Positions 36,754 to 47,320 of a stretch of 64,000 bases of DNA are shown one piece after another. The notes below the pieces were generated by a model. It worked only from the letters and a program-made list of their open reading frames with translations, was not told the DNA's origin and did no database searches. Location of the stretch: contig NZ_CP078013.2 of NCBI RefSeq assembly GCF_024112395.2, positions 992,001 through 1,056,000 on the forward strand, given 5' to 3'. Every line of letters starts with the position of its first letter. Positions within the stretch are counted from its first letter, which is position 1. The translations under genes were made by a program, and so were the position numbers. The stretch is from Pseudomonas pergaminensis. Lineage in GTDB: Bacteria; Pseudomonadota; Gammaproteobacteria; Pseudomonadales; Pseudomonadaceae.

Positions 36754-37365
36754 ATGACTTATACCTTGCCTGCCTTGCCTTACGCGTACGACGCCCTGGA
36801 ACCGCATATCGATGCGCAAACCATGGAGATCCACTACACCAAGCACCATCAGACGTACATCAACAACCTCAATGCGGCTGTCGAAGGCACTGAGTTTGCC
36901 GGATGGCCGGTGGAGAAACTGGTGTCCAGTGTGCAGCAACTGCCGGAAAAACTGCGTGCAGCCGTCATCAACCAGGGTGGCGGCCATGCCAACCACTCGT
37001 TGTTCTGGGCAGTGATGTCGCCCAAAGGTGGCGGCAAACCCGAAGGCGCGTTAGGCAAAGCCATTGATGAACAGTTGGGTGGCTTCGACAGTTTCAAAGA
37101 GGCCTTCACCAAGGCTGCATTGACCCGTTTCGGCAGCGGCTGGGCCTGGTTGAGTGTGACTCCGCAGAAGACCCTGGTGGTGGAAAGCAGTGGCAACCAG
37201 GACAGCCCACTGATGAACGGCAATACGCCGATTCTCGGTCTGGACGTCTGGGAACACGCCTACTACCTGCTGTACCAGAACCGTCGCCCGGAATACATCA
37301 ATGCCTTCTACAGTGTTATCAACTGGCCAGAAGTCGCCGCGCGCTATCAGGCCGCCGTGGCCTGA
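36754..37365 (+). CDS. sodA: Manganese superoxide dismutase
   Basis: SodA converts superoxide to oxygen and hydrogen peroxide. Metal ligands are His27, His81, Asp164 and His168 ([22 protein letters not shown]). The Gly-Gly pair before HANHS and the Gln in GNQDSPLM are the residues typical of the manganese rather than iron form. The 203-residue length is standard. Its place in a Fur-repressed operon means it is made when iron is scarce and the iron SOD cannot be metallated. Confidence 0.97.
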   Translation: MTYTLPALPYAYDALEPHIDAQTMEIHYTKHHQTYINNLNAAVEGTEFAGWPVEKLVSSVQQLPEKLRAAVINQGGGHANHSLFWAVMSPKGGGKPEGALGKAIDEQLGGFDSFKEAFTKAALTRFGSGWAWLSVTPQKTLVVESSGNQDSPLMNGNTPILGLDVWEHAYYLLYQNRRPEYINAFYSVINWPEVAARYQAAVA

Positions 37366-37398
37366 CATTCACCTTCATAACAAGATCTAAGGCCGACT

Positions 37399-38292
37399 AT
37401 GGGCACTGAAACACTGGCGATCAGCAGCGGGCGAATGTTTCGTTATGCGTTTGGCTCGCTACTGCTATTGGCAGGTATTGCATTGCTGGTGGCCCACGGG
37501 CTGGCCTGGCTGGACCTGGAACCGCGTATTCTGCGTGCCCTACAGGGCGGCGCCATCTGTGCGCTCGGCACGGCCCTTGGCGCCGTGCCGGTGCTGGTCA
37601 TCCGACGTATGCCGGTGGCGTTGAGCGATACATTGCTGGGCTTTGGCGCCGGGATGATGCTGGCGGCGACGGCGTTTTCGCTGATCGTGCCGGGCATTGC
37701 CGCGGCTGAAGGCCTGGGGCTCTCGCCCTGGGGGGCAAGTGGCCTGATCAGCTTTGGCATTATGCTGGGAGCATTCGGGCTGTATCTGGTTGACCGCAAG
37801 GTCTCCGGCGCTAGCCCGGAAATGCTGGTGGGCACGCCGGACAAACCGGTGATTCCACCGCGCATTTGGTTGTTCGTGTTTGCCATCATCGCCCATAACA
37901 TCCCCGAAGGCATGGCGGTCGGCGTCTCCGCAGGCGGCGGTATGCCGGATGCAGACAGCCTGGCGATGGGCATTGCGTTGCAGGACGTGCCCGAAGGCCT
38001 GGTGATTGCGTTGGTGTTGGCCGGGGCAGGGATGTCGCGGGTCAAGGCGTTCCTGATCGGTGCGGCGTCAGGTCTGGTTGAGCCGGTGTTTGCGGTGCTC
38101 TGTGCCTGGCTGGTCAGCCTGGCCGAGGTATTGTTGCCGTTGGGTCTGGCCCTGGCCGCCGGCGCGATGCTGCTGGTGGTGACCCACGAGGTCATTCCCG
38201 AATCGCGGCGCAATGGTCACGAAAAGCTCGCCAGTTTGGGGTTGTGCATCGGGTTTTGCTTGATGATGGTGATGGACACGGCTTTGGGATAA
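37399..38292 (+). CDS. ZIP-family metal transporter (GufA-like)
   Basis: This 297-residue membrane protein has eight predicted helices. It carries the ZIP metal-path motifs HNIPEGMAVG (helix 4) and ALQDVPEGLVIA (helix 5), in the GufA-like style, with a late MLLVVTHEVIPES helix. ZIP proteins import divalent cations such as Zn, Mn or Fe. It follows sodA after 33 bases with no terminator, so it is probably in the Fur operon. That makes manganese supply for SodA a plausible role, but this is inference. Confidence 0.85.
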   Translation: MGTETLAISSGRMFRYAFGSLLLLAGIALLVAHGLAWLDLEPRILRALQGGAICALGTALGAVPVLVIRRMPVALSDTLLGFGAGMMLAATAFSLIVPGIAAAEGLGLSPWGASGLISFGIMLGAFGLYLVDRKVSGASPEMLVGTPDKPVIPPRIWLFVFAIIAHNIPEGMAVGVSAGGGMPDADSLAMGIALQDVPEGLVIALVLAGAGMSRVKAFLIGAASGLVEPVFAVLCAWLVSLAEVLLPLGLALAAGAMLLVVTHEVIPESRRNGHEKLASLGLCIGFCLMMVMDTALG

Positions 38293-38305
38293 CGCCCGCT
38301 CCCTT

Positions 38306-38387
38306 GTAGGAGCCGGCTTGCCGGCGATCAATCCTTGAGACGTGCAGTGCGCTTGGCGACGCCTTCGCCGGCAAGCCGGGCTCCTAC
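38306..38387. repeat. Inverted REP pair
   Basis: GTAGGAGCCGGCTTGCCGGCG and CGCCGGCAAGCCGGGCTCC-TAC face each other between the convergent ZIP transporter and ptsO genes. Confidence 0.85.
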
Positions 38388-38393
38388 AGAGGG

Positions 38394-38666
38394 TTATTCG
38401 CCTTCGTCGAAGTAGTTGTTGATCAGCGCCACCAAGGCGTCCATCGCTTCCTGCTCCTGCTCACCTTCGGTCTTCAAGTGAATCTTGGTGCCCTTGCCCG
38501 CTGCCAGCATCATCATCGCCATGATGCTTTTGCCGTCGACCATCGATTCCGGTGAGCGCCCGGCGCGGATCTGACAGGGAAACTGCCCAGCCACACCCAC
38601 GAATTTGGCGGAGGCCCGGGCGTGCAGGCCCAGCTTGTTGATGATTTCAATTTCCAGAGCGGGCAT
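38394..38666 (-). CDS. ptsO: Phosphocarrier protein NPr (HPr-like)
   Basis: NPr relays phosphate from PtsP (EI-Ntr) to PtsN in the nitrogen PTS. The 90-residue protein has the active-site His15 in LGLHARASAKFV and the regulatory-serine region MVDGKSIMAMMMLAAGKG. It is the last gene of the rpoN-hpf-ptsN-rapZ-ptsO cluster, 16 bases after rapZ. It carries no sugar specificity of its own. Confidence 0.96.
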   Translation of the reverse strand: MPALEIEIINKLGLHARASAKFVGVAGQFPCQIRAGRSPESMVDGKSIMAMMMLAAGKGTKIHLKTEGEQEQEAMDALVALINNYFDEGE

Positions 38667-38682
38667 CGCGCAGGTGTTCCTT

Positions 38683-39540
38683 TCAGCTAAGGTCGCGGTG
38701 GCGGACCTGGACGTTCTTGAGGGTTTGTTGCAGCACCTGGCCCAGGCGCTCGGTCAGGTAGACGGAGCGGTGGTGGCCGCCGGTGCAGCCGATGGCGATG
38801 GTGACGTAGGCGCGGTTGCTGGCGGCGAAGCGTGGCAACCATTTGAGCAAGTAGCTGGAAATGTCCTGGAACATCTCCTCCACATCCGGCTGCGCTGCCA
38901 GGTAATCAGCCACGGGCTGATCCAGCCCGGACTGTTCGCGCAGTTCCGGCTTCCAGTAGGGGTTGGGCAGGCAGCGCACATCGAACACCAGGTCGGCGTC
39001 CACCGGCATGCCACGCTTGAACCCGAATGACTCAACAAGAAATGCCGTACCGGGCTCCGGCTGATTCAGCAGGCGCAGCTTGATGGCGTCGCGCAGCTGA
39101 TACAGGTTGAGGCTGGTGGTATTGATCTTGAGGTCAGCGAGGTCAATGATCGGCCCCAGCAGCTTGGTTTCGTCTTCGATGGCTTCTGCCAGGGAACGGT
39201 GGGGGCTGCTGAGGGGGTGGCGTCGACGGGTTTCGGAGAAGCGCTTGAGCAAAGTCTCTTCGTCGGCGTCCAGGTAAAGCACATCGCAATGAATATGCTT
39301 GGCGCGCACTTCCTCGAGCAATTGCGGAAATCGCTCAAGGTGGCTGGGCAGGTTGCGGGCATCAATCGAAACGGCGACCAGGGGTTGCGCCAGTTCGGTG
39401 TGGATCAGCGCACGCTCCGCCAGTTCCGGCAGCAGGCCGGCGGGCAGGTTGTCGATGCAATAGAAACCGCTGTCCTCAAGAACATTGAGGGCGGTACTTT
39501 TACCCGAGCCAGAACGGCCGCTGACGATGATCAAACGCAT
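38683..39540 (-). CDS. rapZ: RNase adapter protein RapZ
   Basis: This 285-residue protein has an N-terminal P-loop kinase-like domain (GRSGSGKST at residues 8-16, with a Walker B-type strand) and a C-terminal domain with [12 protein letters not shown] and the [12 protein letters not shown] motif. In E. coli RapZ delivers GlmZ sRNA to RNase E to control amino-sugar synthesis; in Pseudomonas, which lacks obvious GlmZ, its RNA target is less clear. It starts two bases after ptsN ends. Confidence 0.95.
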   Translation of the reverse strand: MRLIIVSGRSGSGKSTALNVLEDSGFYCIDNLPAGLLPELAERALIHTELAQPLVAVSIDARNLPSHLERFPQLLEEVRAKHIHCDVLYLDADEETLLKRFSETRRRHPLSSPHRSLAEAIEDETKLLGPIIDLADLKINTTSLNLYQLRDAIKLRLLNQPEPGTAFLVESFGFKRGMPVDADLVFDVRCLPNPYWKPELREQSGLDQPVADYLAAQPDVEEMFQDISSYLLKWLPRFAASNRAYVTIAIGCTGGHHRSVYLTERLGQVLQQTLKNVQVRHRDLS

Positions 39541-39542
39541 GA

Positions 39543-40007
39543 TTACTGCCCGTTCTGTTCATCCAGGACAACCTGGTACAGCGCCTCATTGCTACTGGCG
39601 CTACGCAGTTTGTCGCGTACTTCCTTGCGGTCGAGCATGCTGGCGATCTGCCTGAGCAGTTCCAAGTGTGCATCGGTGGCGGCTTGCGGGACCAGCAGAA
39701 CGAACAGCAGGTCGACCGGGGCGCCGTCGATAGCGTCGAAATCGATGGGGGCTTCCAGGTGGAGCAGGGCGCTGACGGGTGTTTCGCAGCCTTTGAGGCG
39801 GCAATGAGGAATGGCGATGCCGTTACCAAAACCGGTAGAGCCGAGTTTTTCACGGGCAATCAGCGCATCGAACACATCCTGCATCTCCAGATCCGGCACT
39901 TCGCGCGCGATCAGGTTGGCAATTTGTTCGAGGGCTTTTTTCTTGCTGCCTCCCGGCACGTTCACGAGGGAACGGCCGGGGGTCAGGATGGTTTCAAGTC
40001 GGATCAT
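39543..40007 (-). CDS. ptsN: Nitrogen-regulatory PTS EIIA component
   Basis: PtsN (EIIA-Ntr) is the end acceptor of the nitrogen PTS. Its phosphorylation state modulates potassium transport, carbon/nitrogen balance and, in pseudomonads, polyhydroxyalkanoate and sigma54-linked responses. The phosphorylation site is His68 in GIAIPHCRL. The 154-residue length and position next to rpoN and hpf are standard. Confidence 0.97.
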   Translation of the reverse strand: MIRLETILTPGRSLVNVPGGSKKKALEQIANLIAREVPDLEMQDVFDALIAREKLGSTGFGNGIAIPHCRLKGCETPVSALLHLEAPIDFDAIDGAPVDLLFVLLVPQAATDAHLELLRQIASMLDRKEVRDKLRSASSNEALYQVVLDEQNGQ

Positions 40008-40017
40008 GGGGGGAGAG

Positions 40018-40323
40018 TTAACGACCTGTACCTTGCATCAGGTGCAGATTCTTTTCCTTATGCTTTATGAGTTGGCGGTCCAGCTTGTCGTAGAGCGAGT
40101 CGATCGCCGCGTACATGTCTTCATGTTCTGCATTGGCGACGAGCTTCGCATTCGGTACGTGCAGGGTGGCCTCGATTTTCTGCTTGAGCTTATCGACCTC
40201 CATGATGACCTGCACATTGGTGATCTTGTCAAAATGCCCCGCCAGCTTGTTCAGCTTGCTTTCGGTGTATTCACGCAGGGGTTTGGTGACTTCCAGCTGG
40301 TGTCCACTGATGTTGACTTGCAT
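40018..40323 (-). CDS. hpf: Ribosome hibernation-promoting factor (short HPF)
   Basis: This 101-residue protein has the single S30AE domain of short HPF (MQVNISGHQLEVTKPLREYT, then the HVPNAKLVANAEHEDMYAAI core). It binds the 30S A/P sites and helps store ribosomes as dimers in stationary phase. I start at the ATG behind CGAAGGAG; an upstream extension of 18 codons has no ribosome site. It lies directly downstream of rpoN, as in most gammaproteobacteria. Confidence 0.95.
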   Translation of the reverse strand: MQVNISGHQLEVTKPLREYTESKLNKLAGHFDKITNVQVIMEVDKLKQKIEATLHVPNAKLVANAEHEDMYAAIDSLYDKLDRQLIKHKEKNLHLMQGTGR

Positions 40324-40355
40324 ACAGCTTCTCCTTCGTTGCCAGTGCATAAAGC

Positions 40356-40375
40356 GGCAGGTAGGAATACCTGCC
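40356..40375 (-). other. Hairpin between rpoN and hpf
   Basis: GGCAGGTA/TACCTGCC is a perfect 8 bp stem with a four-base loop. On the minus strand it is followed by GCTTTAT, so it could weakly terminate rpoN transcripts or protect their 3' end. Confidence 0.5.
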
Positions 40376-40398
40376 ACTGGAACGCTGTGGCCCGCCCG

Positions 40399-41892
40399 TC
40401 ACATCAAACGCTTACGCTCGCTGGAAGGCGCGATCCCGAGGGACTCGCGGTACTTGGCGACGGTTCGACGGGCGACCTGAATGCCTTGTGCCTCCAGTAA
40501 ACCAGCGATCTTACTGTCACTCAATGGCTTTTTCTGATTTTCCGCGGCAACCAGTTTTTTGATGATCGCGCGGATCGCCGTGGACGAGCATTCACCGCCT
40601 TCGGAGGTGCTGACGTGGCTGGAGAAAAAGTATTTCAGTTCATAAATACCCCGTGGGGTATGCATGAATTTCTGCGTGGTTACCCGTGAAATCGTCGACT
40701 CATGCATGCCAACCGCTTCGGCGATGTCATGCAGTACCAGCGGTTTCATCGCTTCGTCGCCGTATTCCAGAAAGCCGCGCTGGTGCTCGACGATTTGGGT
40801 GGCGACTTTCATCAGGGTTTCGTTGCGGCTTTGCAGGCTCTTGATGAACCAGCGGGCTTCCTGCAACTGGTTGCGCATGAAGGTGTTGTCGGCACTGGTA
40901 TCGGCGCGCCGTACGAAGCCTGCGTATTGAGGGTTGACCCGCAGGCGCGGCACCGACTCCTGGTTCAGTTCCACCAGCCAGCGCTCGTTGTCCTTGCGCA
41001 CGATGACATCGGGCACCACGTATTCGGCTTCGCTGGATTCGATTTGCGAGCCGGGACGCGGGTTGAGGCTCTGTACCAGCTCGATGACCTGGCGCAGGTC
41101 GTCTTCCTTGAGCTTCATGCGACGCATCAATTGGCTGTAGTCGCGGCTGCCCAGCAGGTCGATGTAATCGGTGACCAGACGCTGGGCCTCGGCGAGCCAT
41201 GGGGTCTTGGCGGGTAGCTGGCGCAATTGCAGCAACAGGCATTCGCTGAGCGTGCGCGCGCCGATACCGGCAGGCTCGAACTGCTGGATGCGGTGCAGGA
41301 CGGCTTCGATCTCGTCCAGCTCGATATCCAGTTCAGGGTCGAAGGCTTCAAGAATCTCTTCAAGCGTCTCGTCTAGATAACCCTGGTTGTTGATGCAGTC
41401 GATCAGCGTCACGGCGATCAGGCGATCGGTGTCCGACATCGGCGCAAGGTTCAGTTGCCACAGCAGGTGGCTCTGCAGGCTCTCGCCGGCGGAGGTGCGG
41501 GTGGTGAAGTCCCACTCGTCGTCATCGTTGCTGGGCAGGCTGCTGGCGCTGGTCTGGTAGACGTCTTCCCAGGCGGTATCGACCGGAAGCTCGTTGGGAA
41601 TGCGCTCGTTCCATTCGCCTTCCTCAAGGTTGTCCACCGTAGGGGCGGTTTCCTGGTAGGAGGGTTCCTGCACGTCAGAATTGGGTTTTTGCTCGATGTT
41701 ATCGGCCAGTGGGTCTGCGTTATCGAAGTCGTCGCCTTCTTCCTGGCGTTCGAGCATCGGATTGGACTCCAGGGCCTCCTGGATTTCCTGTTGCAGGTCC
41801 AGTGTCGACAATTGGAGCAGGCGGATGGCCTGTTGCAGCTGCGGTGTCATCGTCAGCTGCTGGCCCATTCTCAGGACTAGCGATGGTTTCAT
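40399..41892 (-). CDS. rpoN: RNA polymerase sigma-54 factor
   Basis: RpoN directs transcription from -24/-12 promoters with AAA+ activators and controls nitrogen use, flagella, pili and C4-dicarboxylate transport. The 497-residue protein has the Gln/Leu-rich region I ([20 protein letters not shown]), an acidic region II (~residues 50-115), the core-binding domain, the HTH region and the RpoN box [12 protein letters not shown] near the C-terminus. A possible -10 (TATAAT) lies about 80 bases upstream. Confidence 0.98.
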   Translation of the reverse strand: MKPSLVLRMGQQLTMTPQLQQAIRLLQLSTLDLQQEIQEALESNPMLERQEEGDDFDNADPLADNIEQKPNSDVQEPSYQETAPTVDNLEEGEWNERIPNELPVDTAWEDVYQTSASSLPSNDDDEWDFTTRTSAGESLQSHLLWQLNLAPMSDTDRLIAVTLIDCINNQGYLDETLEEILEAFDPELDIELDEIEAVLHRIQQFEPAGIGARTLSECLLLQLRQLPAKTPWLAEAQRLVTDYIDLLGSRDYSQLMRRMKLKEDDLRQVIELVQSLNPRPGSQIESSEAEYVVPDVIVRKDNERWLVELNQESVPRLRVNPQYAGFVRRADTSADNTFMRNQLQEARWFIKSLQSRNETLMKVATQIVEHQRGFLEYGDEAMKPLVLHDIAEAVGMHESTISRVTTQKFMHTPRGIYELKYFFSSHVSTSEGGECSSTAIRAIIKKLVAAENQKKPLSDSKIAGLLEAQGIQVARRTVAKYRESLGIAPSSERKRLM

Positions 41893-41968
41893 GGCAGGGG
41901 CTTAACACCTTATTCGCCGGCGCAATGCGCCATCCACGACAGGGCGCGTGAGCGCCAAACATAAGCAA

Positions 41969-41974
41969 ATTATA
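41969..41974 (-). promoter_or_regulatory. Candidate rpoN -10 element
   Basis: The minus strand reads TATAAT about 77 bases before the rpoN start. No good -35 lies 16-18 bases further upstream. Two small GC hairpins (GGCGC/GCGCC at 41919-41931 and 41943-41956) lie between it and the gene and would be in the mRNA leader. Confidence 0.35.
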
Positions 41975-42077
41975 TGCCTGATGTCGGGGGCTTTGCCTAG
42001 AGCGCGGTAACAATAAAAATCCGGAGGTTTTCATTGACTCCCGCGCACCTTGGCAAACGGCCTTGACACCACGGTGT

Positions 42078-42802
<725 letters not shown>

Positions 42803-42803
<1 letters not shown>

Positions 42804-43336
42804 TACTCGGCCTTCTTCTTCGGCTGGATAACCATGTCGATGCGTGGACGAGGCGCGGTGACCTTGTTGCCATTGGCACGACCGGCGTTAGCGATCTGTT
42901 TCACGGTGTCATAGGTGATCTTCTCACCTTCCGTCGAGTTGCCATCGGGGCTGAGCACCTTGGCCTGGTCGATCAGGACGATGCGGTTCTGCTGGGCATG
43001 GTACTGGATAGTCTTGCCGTAGCCTTTCATCGGGCCGGTATCGGTCGCGGACTGCTTCTGTTCGAAGTAAGCCAGGTTGCCCACCGACGTTACCACGTCG
43101 ATATCGCCCGATTGGGTGCGCGTCAGTGTCACCGTATTGCCGGTGATCTTCATCGAGCCCTGGGTGATGATCACACCGCCGGTATAGGTGGCGACGCCTT
43201 GCTTGTCATCGAGCTGTGCATCGTCAGCCGAGATGTGGATCGGTTGCTGGCTATCGTTCGGCAGAGCCCAGGCGCTCACGCTTCCCAGTGCTGCGCCCAG
43301 ACCGAGCAAAATAGGGAGAGTTTTAACGAGCCTCAT
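42803..43336 (-). CDS. lptA: LPS transport periplasmic protein LptA
   Basis: LptA oligomerises into the beta-jellyroll bridge that carries LPS across the periplasm. The 177-residue protein has a cleavable signal ([20 protein letters not shown]) and the OstA-type fold segments [19 protein letters not shown] and [15 protein letters not shown]. It ends in a basic tail ([11 protein letters not shown]). It overlaps lptC by 14 bases upstream and lptB by one base downstream. Confidence 0.96.
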
Positions 43337-43895
43337 ACTGTCCTCTTACGTTCGATAGCAGGTGTATCCTGCTTTCTTTCAAATACGCTTTCATTCCCTT
43401 GCCAGTCGATACACCGCCAGCGCCGTCGATTCTAACGTCTTGCTCGGTCTGCGCATATTGCTTCTGCGGGAATACGGTCATGCGACTGCTGGTAATCACG
43501 GTCTCACGTTTTTTATCGTCCGTGCGCGCAACGCGCACCGAGTCGATCAGTTCCACCTCGGTACCGTCCGGGTTGACCTCACCACGTTTGCTGGTGACGT
43601 GCCATGGGAACTCGGTACCGCGGTAAATGTTCATGTCCGGATTGGTCAGCAGCGTGACTTCGCTGGCCTTTACATGCTCGACCTTGTCCGAAGTCATCTC
43701 GTACTGAACCTTGCCGTCTGGCAGGAATTGCACGCTCTTGGCATTGATGGCGTAGTAGTCGATAGCGCCCTCGTCCACCTGCGCAGCAGGCTGGTCGAGA
43801 AAGCGCTCCGGGCTGATATTCCAGTAGCCCACCGCGAGAAACAGCGCGGCGATGACCCCGAATAGCAGGAAGTTGCGAATCTTTTTGCTCAGCAT
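43323..43895 (-). CDS. lptC: LPS export system protein LptC
   Basis: LptC is the bitopic inner-membrane part of the Lpt machine that receives LPS from LptBFG and hands it to LptA. The 190-residue protein has one N-terminal membrane helix (NFLLFGVIAALFLAVGYW) and a periplasmic jellyroll with EYEMTSDKVEHVKASEVTLL-like strands. Its 3' end runs 14 bases into lptA, so translation is coupled. Confidence 0.95.
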   Translation of the reverse strand: MLSKKIRNFLLFGVIAALFLAVGYWNISPERFLDQPAAQVDEGAIDYYAINAKSVQFLPDGKVQYEMTSDKVEHVKASEVTLLTNPDMNIYRGTEFPWHVTSKRGEVNPDGTEVELIDSVRVARTDDKKRETVITSSRMTVFPQKQYAQTEQDVRIDGAGGVSTGKGMKAYLKESRIHLLSNVRGQYEAR

Positions 43896-43903
43896 AAAAC
43901 GCT

Positions 43904-44428
43904 CTATAAGTAGGCGGCGTGGGCCGCTTCAAGGCTACCCTGGGCACGCAGGATCAGCTCGCAGAACTCGCGGGCGGCACCTTCACCGCCACGGGCGGTA
44001 GTGATGCCATGGGCATGCTCGCGAACAAATGCCGCCGCATTGGCGACAGCCATGCCCAAGCCCACCCGACGAATCACCGGCAGGTCTGGCAGGTCATCGC
44101 CCAAGTAGGCGACCTGCTCATAGCTTAGGTTGAGTTGGCCAAGAAGCTCGTCCAGAACCACCAGTTTATCCTCGCGGCCCTGATACAGGTGAGGAATCCC
44201 CAGGTTTTGTGCACGGCGTTCCACAACGGGGGTTTTTCGGCCGCTGATAATCGCTGTTTGCACGCCCGCCGCCATCAGCATCTTGATGCCCTGGCCATCG
44301 AGGGTGTTGAACGTCTTGAATTCGCTGCCGTCTTCGAGGAAGTACAGGCGGCCATCGGTCAGCACGCCGTCGACGTCGAAAATCGCCAGCTTGATGTTTT
44401 TACCGCGTTGCAACAGGTCGCTGGTCAT
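43904..44428 (-). CDS. kdsC: 3-deoxy-D-manno-octulosonate 8-phosphate phosphatase
   Basis: KdsC removes the phosphate from Kdo-8-phosphate in LPS inner-core synthesis. It is a C0-type HAD phosphatase without cap: motif I is FDVDGVLTDG with Asp18 and Asp20, motif II IISGRKTP, and motif III/IV YLGDDLPDLPVIRRVGL. Length (174 residues) is standard. It follows kdsD directly with no gap. Confidence 0.97.
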   Translation of the reverse strand: MTSDLLQRGKNIKLAIFDVDGVLTDGRLYFLEDGSEFKTFNTLDGQGIKMLMAAGVQTAIISGRKTPVVERRAQNLGIPHLYQGREDKLVVLDELLGQLNLSYEQVAYLGDDLPDLPVIRRVGLGMAVANAAAFVREHAHGITTARGGEGAAREFCELILRAQGSLEAAHAAYL

Positions 44429-45403
44429 TTACATCACTCCCGCACGCAACAAATCGTGCATGTTCAGGGCGCCAATCGGATGGTCATTGCCATCGACCAC
44501 CACCAGCGCGCCTATCTTATGGTCTTCCATGATCTTCAAGGCTTCGGCTGCCAGCATTTCAGGGCGCGCGGTCTTGCCGTGAGGGGTCATCACCGCATCA
44601 ATGGTGGCGGTGTGGATATCAATGGTGCGGTCCAGGGTGCGGCGCAGGTCGCCGTCGGTGAAGACCCCGGCCAGGCGGCCGTCGGCTTCCAGTATCACGG
44701 TCATGCCCAGGCCCTTGCGGGTCATTTCCATCAACGCGTCCTTCAGCAAGGTGCCGCGCTGGACGTGGGGCAACTCATCGCCCGAGTGCATGACGTTTTC
44801 CACTTTCAGCAGCAAACGGCGGCCCAGGGCGCCACCCGGGTGGGAAAATGCGAAGTCCTCGGCGGTAAACCCACGGGCTTCCAGCAGCGCCACGGCCAGG
44901 GCATCGCCCATGACCAGTGCGGCGGTGGTGGAGGAGGTCGGTGCCAGGTTCAAAGGGCACGCCTCGTGGGCCACGTGAACATTCAGGTTCACTTCGGCGG
45001 CCTTGGCCAGCGTCGACTCCGGGTTGCCGGTGATGCTGATCATCTGGATGCCCAGGCGCTTGATCAGCGGCAGCAGGGTCACGATTTCGTTGGTGCTGCC
45101 GGAGTTGGACAGCGCCAGGATGATGTCATCCTTGGTGATCATGCCCATGTCGCCGTGGCTGGCTTCGGCGGGGTGCACGAAAAATGCAGTGGTCCCGGTG
45201 CTGGCCAGGGTGGCGGCGATCTTGTTGCCGACGTGGCCCGACTTGCCCATGCCGACCACGACAACGCGGCCTTTGCTGGCCAGAATCATCTCGCACGCGC
45301 GTACGAAATCTGCGTCGATATGCGCCAGCAAGCCTTCTACGGCTTCAAGCTCGAGGCGGATGGTGCGTTGTGCGGATTGAATAAGGTCGCTGGATTGGCT
45401 CAT
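44429..45403 (-). CDS. kdsD: D-arabinose 5-phosphate isomerase
   Basis: KdsD isomerises ribulose 5-phosphate to arabinose 5-phosphate, the first step toward Kdo. The 324-residue protein has an N-terminal SIS domain (GRVVVVGMGKSGHVGNKIAATL, with the FVHPAEASHGDMGMI loop containing the active-site His) and two C-terminal CBS domains. I start at MSQSSDLIQSAQRTIRLE, matching homologues. An upstream ATG at 45466 would add 21 unconserved residues that run over the candidate TATAAT element. Confidence 0.96.
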   Translation of the reverse strand: MSQSSDLIQSAQRTIRLELEAVEGLLAHIDADFVRACEMILASKGRVVVVGMGKSGHVGNKIAATLASTGTTAFFVHPAEASHGDMGMITKDDIILALSNSGSTNEIVTLLPLIKRLGIQMISITGNPESTLAKAAEVNLNVHVAHEACPLNLAPTSSTTAALVMGDALAVALLEARGFTAEDFAFSHPGGALGRRLLLKVENVMHSGDELPHVQRGTLLKDALMEMTRKGLGMTVILEADGRLAGVFTDGDLRRTLDRTIDIHTATIDAVMTPHGKTARPEMLAAEALKIMEDHKIGALVVVDGNDHPIGALNMHDLLRAGVM

Positions 45404-45713
45404 GTCTGAAATCGTATAGCCTGACGAAAAGTCGGCGATTATAACGGTAATGATCAATTCCCTCACGCAAGTTCGTCAGGGTTTGTTTGCGATGCGCTTG
45501 AGATTCCATCCTTGGCAACATAGGCGGCAACGTTTTTCCCTGTCCTCAATCTGAACAAGCACCGTTCCGGCCTTGGGCGCCCTGTACCAGCAGTGATATA
45601 GTTCGCCGCCAGTTCGGTCCGCTCGGCCCATGTGGCCAAGTATTGCGCGAATGATGCAAACGTTTGTCGCAAACGTGGTGTCTGAGTGAGAGGCTGCATC
45701 CCAAGGAGTTTAG
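45404..45713. promoter_or_regulatory. Divergent kdsD/mlaF intergenic region
   Basis: About 310 bases hold no gene. Toward kdsD a perfect TATAAT lies on the minus strand at 45443-45438 with a poor -35. Toward mlaF, TTGGGC (45573-45578) and TATAGT (45597-45602) are 18 bases apart. A GCAAACG direct repeat, including the 10-bp palindrome CAAACGTTTG (45657-45666), lies 50 bases before mlaF and could be an operator. The mlaF ribosome site is AAGGAG. Confidence 0.5.
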
Positions 45714-46523
45714 ATGAGTGCCGATAACGCCTACGCGGTCGAGCTGAAGGGACTGACCTTCAAGCGCGGGACGCGCAGCATCTTCAATAACGTCGATATC
45801 CGCATTCCGCGCGGCAAGGTCACGGGCATCATGGGGCCTTCCGGTTGCGGCAAGACCACCCTGCTGCGCCTGATGGGCATGCAATTGCGGCCCAGCGCCG
45901 GTGAAGTGTGGGTCAATGGCCAGAACCTGCCGACGCTGTCGCGCAGCGATCTGTTTGACGCACGCAAGCACATGGGCGTGCTGTTCCAGAGCGGTGCGCT
46001 GTTCACCGACCTCGATGTTTTCGAGAACGTGGCCTTTCCGCTGCGGGTGCATACCCAGCTGTCTGACGAAATGATTCGTGACATTGTGTTGCTGAAACTG
46101 CAGGCCGTAGGCCTTCGCGGTGCCATCGACCTGATGCCCGATGAGCTGTCCGGTGGCATGAAGCGCCGTGTGGCCCTGGCGCGTGCCATCGCCCTCGACC
46201 CGCAGATTCTCATGTATGACGAGCCTTTTGTCGGCCAGGACCCCATCGCCATGGGGGTGCTTGTACGGCTTATCCGCTTGCTCAACGATGCTTTGGGCAT
46301 TACCAGCATCGTGGTCTCCCATGATCTTGCAGAAACCGCGAGCATTGCCGATTACCTTTATGTAGTCGGCGATGGCCAGGTGCTGGGGCAGGGCACACCG
46401 CAAGAGCTGATGAACGCCGATAACCCGCGCATTCGCCAGTTCATGACCGGCGATCCCGATGGCCCGGTGCCTTTTCACTTTCCGGCAGCGGACTACCGCT
46501 CAGATCTTCTGGGGAAGCGCTGA
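45714..46523 (+). CDS. mlaF: Phospholipid transport ABC ATP-binding protein MlaF
   Basis: MlaF is the ATPase of the MlaFEDB inner-membrane complex that keeps outer-membrane lipid asymmetry. The 269-residue protein has Walker [10 protein letters not shown], signature [14 protein letters not shown], Walker [13 protein letters not shown] and the H-loop VVSHDLAET. It leads a five-gene operon with overlapping or touching genes. AAGGAG lies five bases before its ATG. Confidence 0.98.
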   Translation: MSADNAYAVELKGLTFKRGTRSIFNNVDIRIPRGKVTGIMGPSGCGKTTLLRLMGMQLRPSAGEVWVNGQNLPTLSRSDLFDARKHMGVLFQSGALFTDLDVFENVAFPLRVHTQLSDEMIRDIVLLKLQAVGLRGAIDLMPDELSGGMKRRVALARAIALDPQILMYDEPFVGQDPIAMGVLVRLIRLLNDALGITSIVVSHDLAETASIADYLYVVGDGQVLGQGTPQELMNADNPRIRQFMTGDPDGPVPFHFPAADYRSDLLGKR

Positions 46524-47320
46524 TGCGCAAGACATCTCTCATCGAGAAGGTTCGCCTTTTCGGTCGCTCGGGCATCGACATCGTCGAGGTTCTGGGCCGT
46601 TCGACGATTTTCCTCTTCCACGCCCTGCTCGGTCGCGGCGGCATTGGCGGCGGCTTTGGCCTGCTGGTCAAGCAGCTGCATTCGGTAGGTGTCATGTCCC
46701 TGGTGATCATCGTGGTCTCCGGCGTGTTCATCGGCATGGTGCTGGCGTTGCAGGGCTTCAATATCCTCTCCAGCTACGGTTCGGAGCAGGCGGTAGGGCA
46801 GATGGTCGCCTTGACGCTGTTGCGTGAACTGGGGCCGGTGGTCACCGCCTTGCTGTTCGCCGGGCGCGCGGGTTCCGCGTTGACCGCCGAAATCGGCAAC
46901 ATGAAATCCACCGAGCAGTTGTCCAGCCTGGAAATGATCGGCGTGGACCCGCTCAAGTACATTGTTGCCCCGCGCCTGTGGGCCGGCTTCATTTCCCTGC
47001 CATTGCTGGCGATGATCTTCAGCGTGGTCGGTATCTGGGGCGGTTCGTGGGTGGCAGTGGACTGGCTGGGCGTCTACGACGGCTCCTACTGGGCCAACAT
47101 GCAAAACAGCGTGACGTTCACGGGCGACGTGCTCAACGGCGTCATAAAGAGCATCGTCTTCGCCTTTGTTGTCACCTGGATCGCCGTATTCCAAGGCTAC
47201 GACTGTGAGCCCACCTCAGAAGGGATCAGTCGCGCCACCACCAAGACCGTTGTGTACGCCTCGCTGGCGGTACTGGGCCTTGACTTCATTTTGACCGCCT
47301 TGATGTTTGGAGATTTCTGA
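46523..47320 (+). CDS. mlaE: Phospholipid transport permease MlaE
   Basis: MlaE is the permease subunit: 265 residues with five to six membrane helices. Typical blocks are [14 protein letters not shown], a [28 protein letters not shown] core split by the conserved Gly-rich helix, and [21 protein letters not shown] (the coupling helix with MlaF). It overlaps mlaF by one base and mlaD by one base. Confidence 0.97.
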   Translation: MRKTSLIEKVRLFGRSGIDIVEVLGRSTIFLFHALLGRGGIGGGFGLLVKQLHSVGVMSLVIIVVSGVFIGMVLALQGFNILSSYGSEQAVGQMVALTLLRELGPVVTALLFAGRAGSALTAEIGNMKSTEQLSSLEMIGVDPLKYIVAPRLWAGFISLPLLAMIFSVVGIWGGSWVAVDWLGVYDGSYWANMQNSVTFTGDVLNGVIKSIVFAFVVTWIAVFQGYDCEPTSEGISRATTKTVVYASLAVLGLDFILTALMFGDF

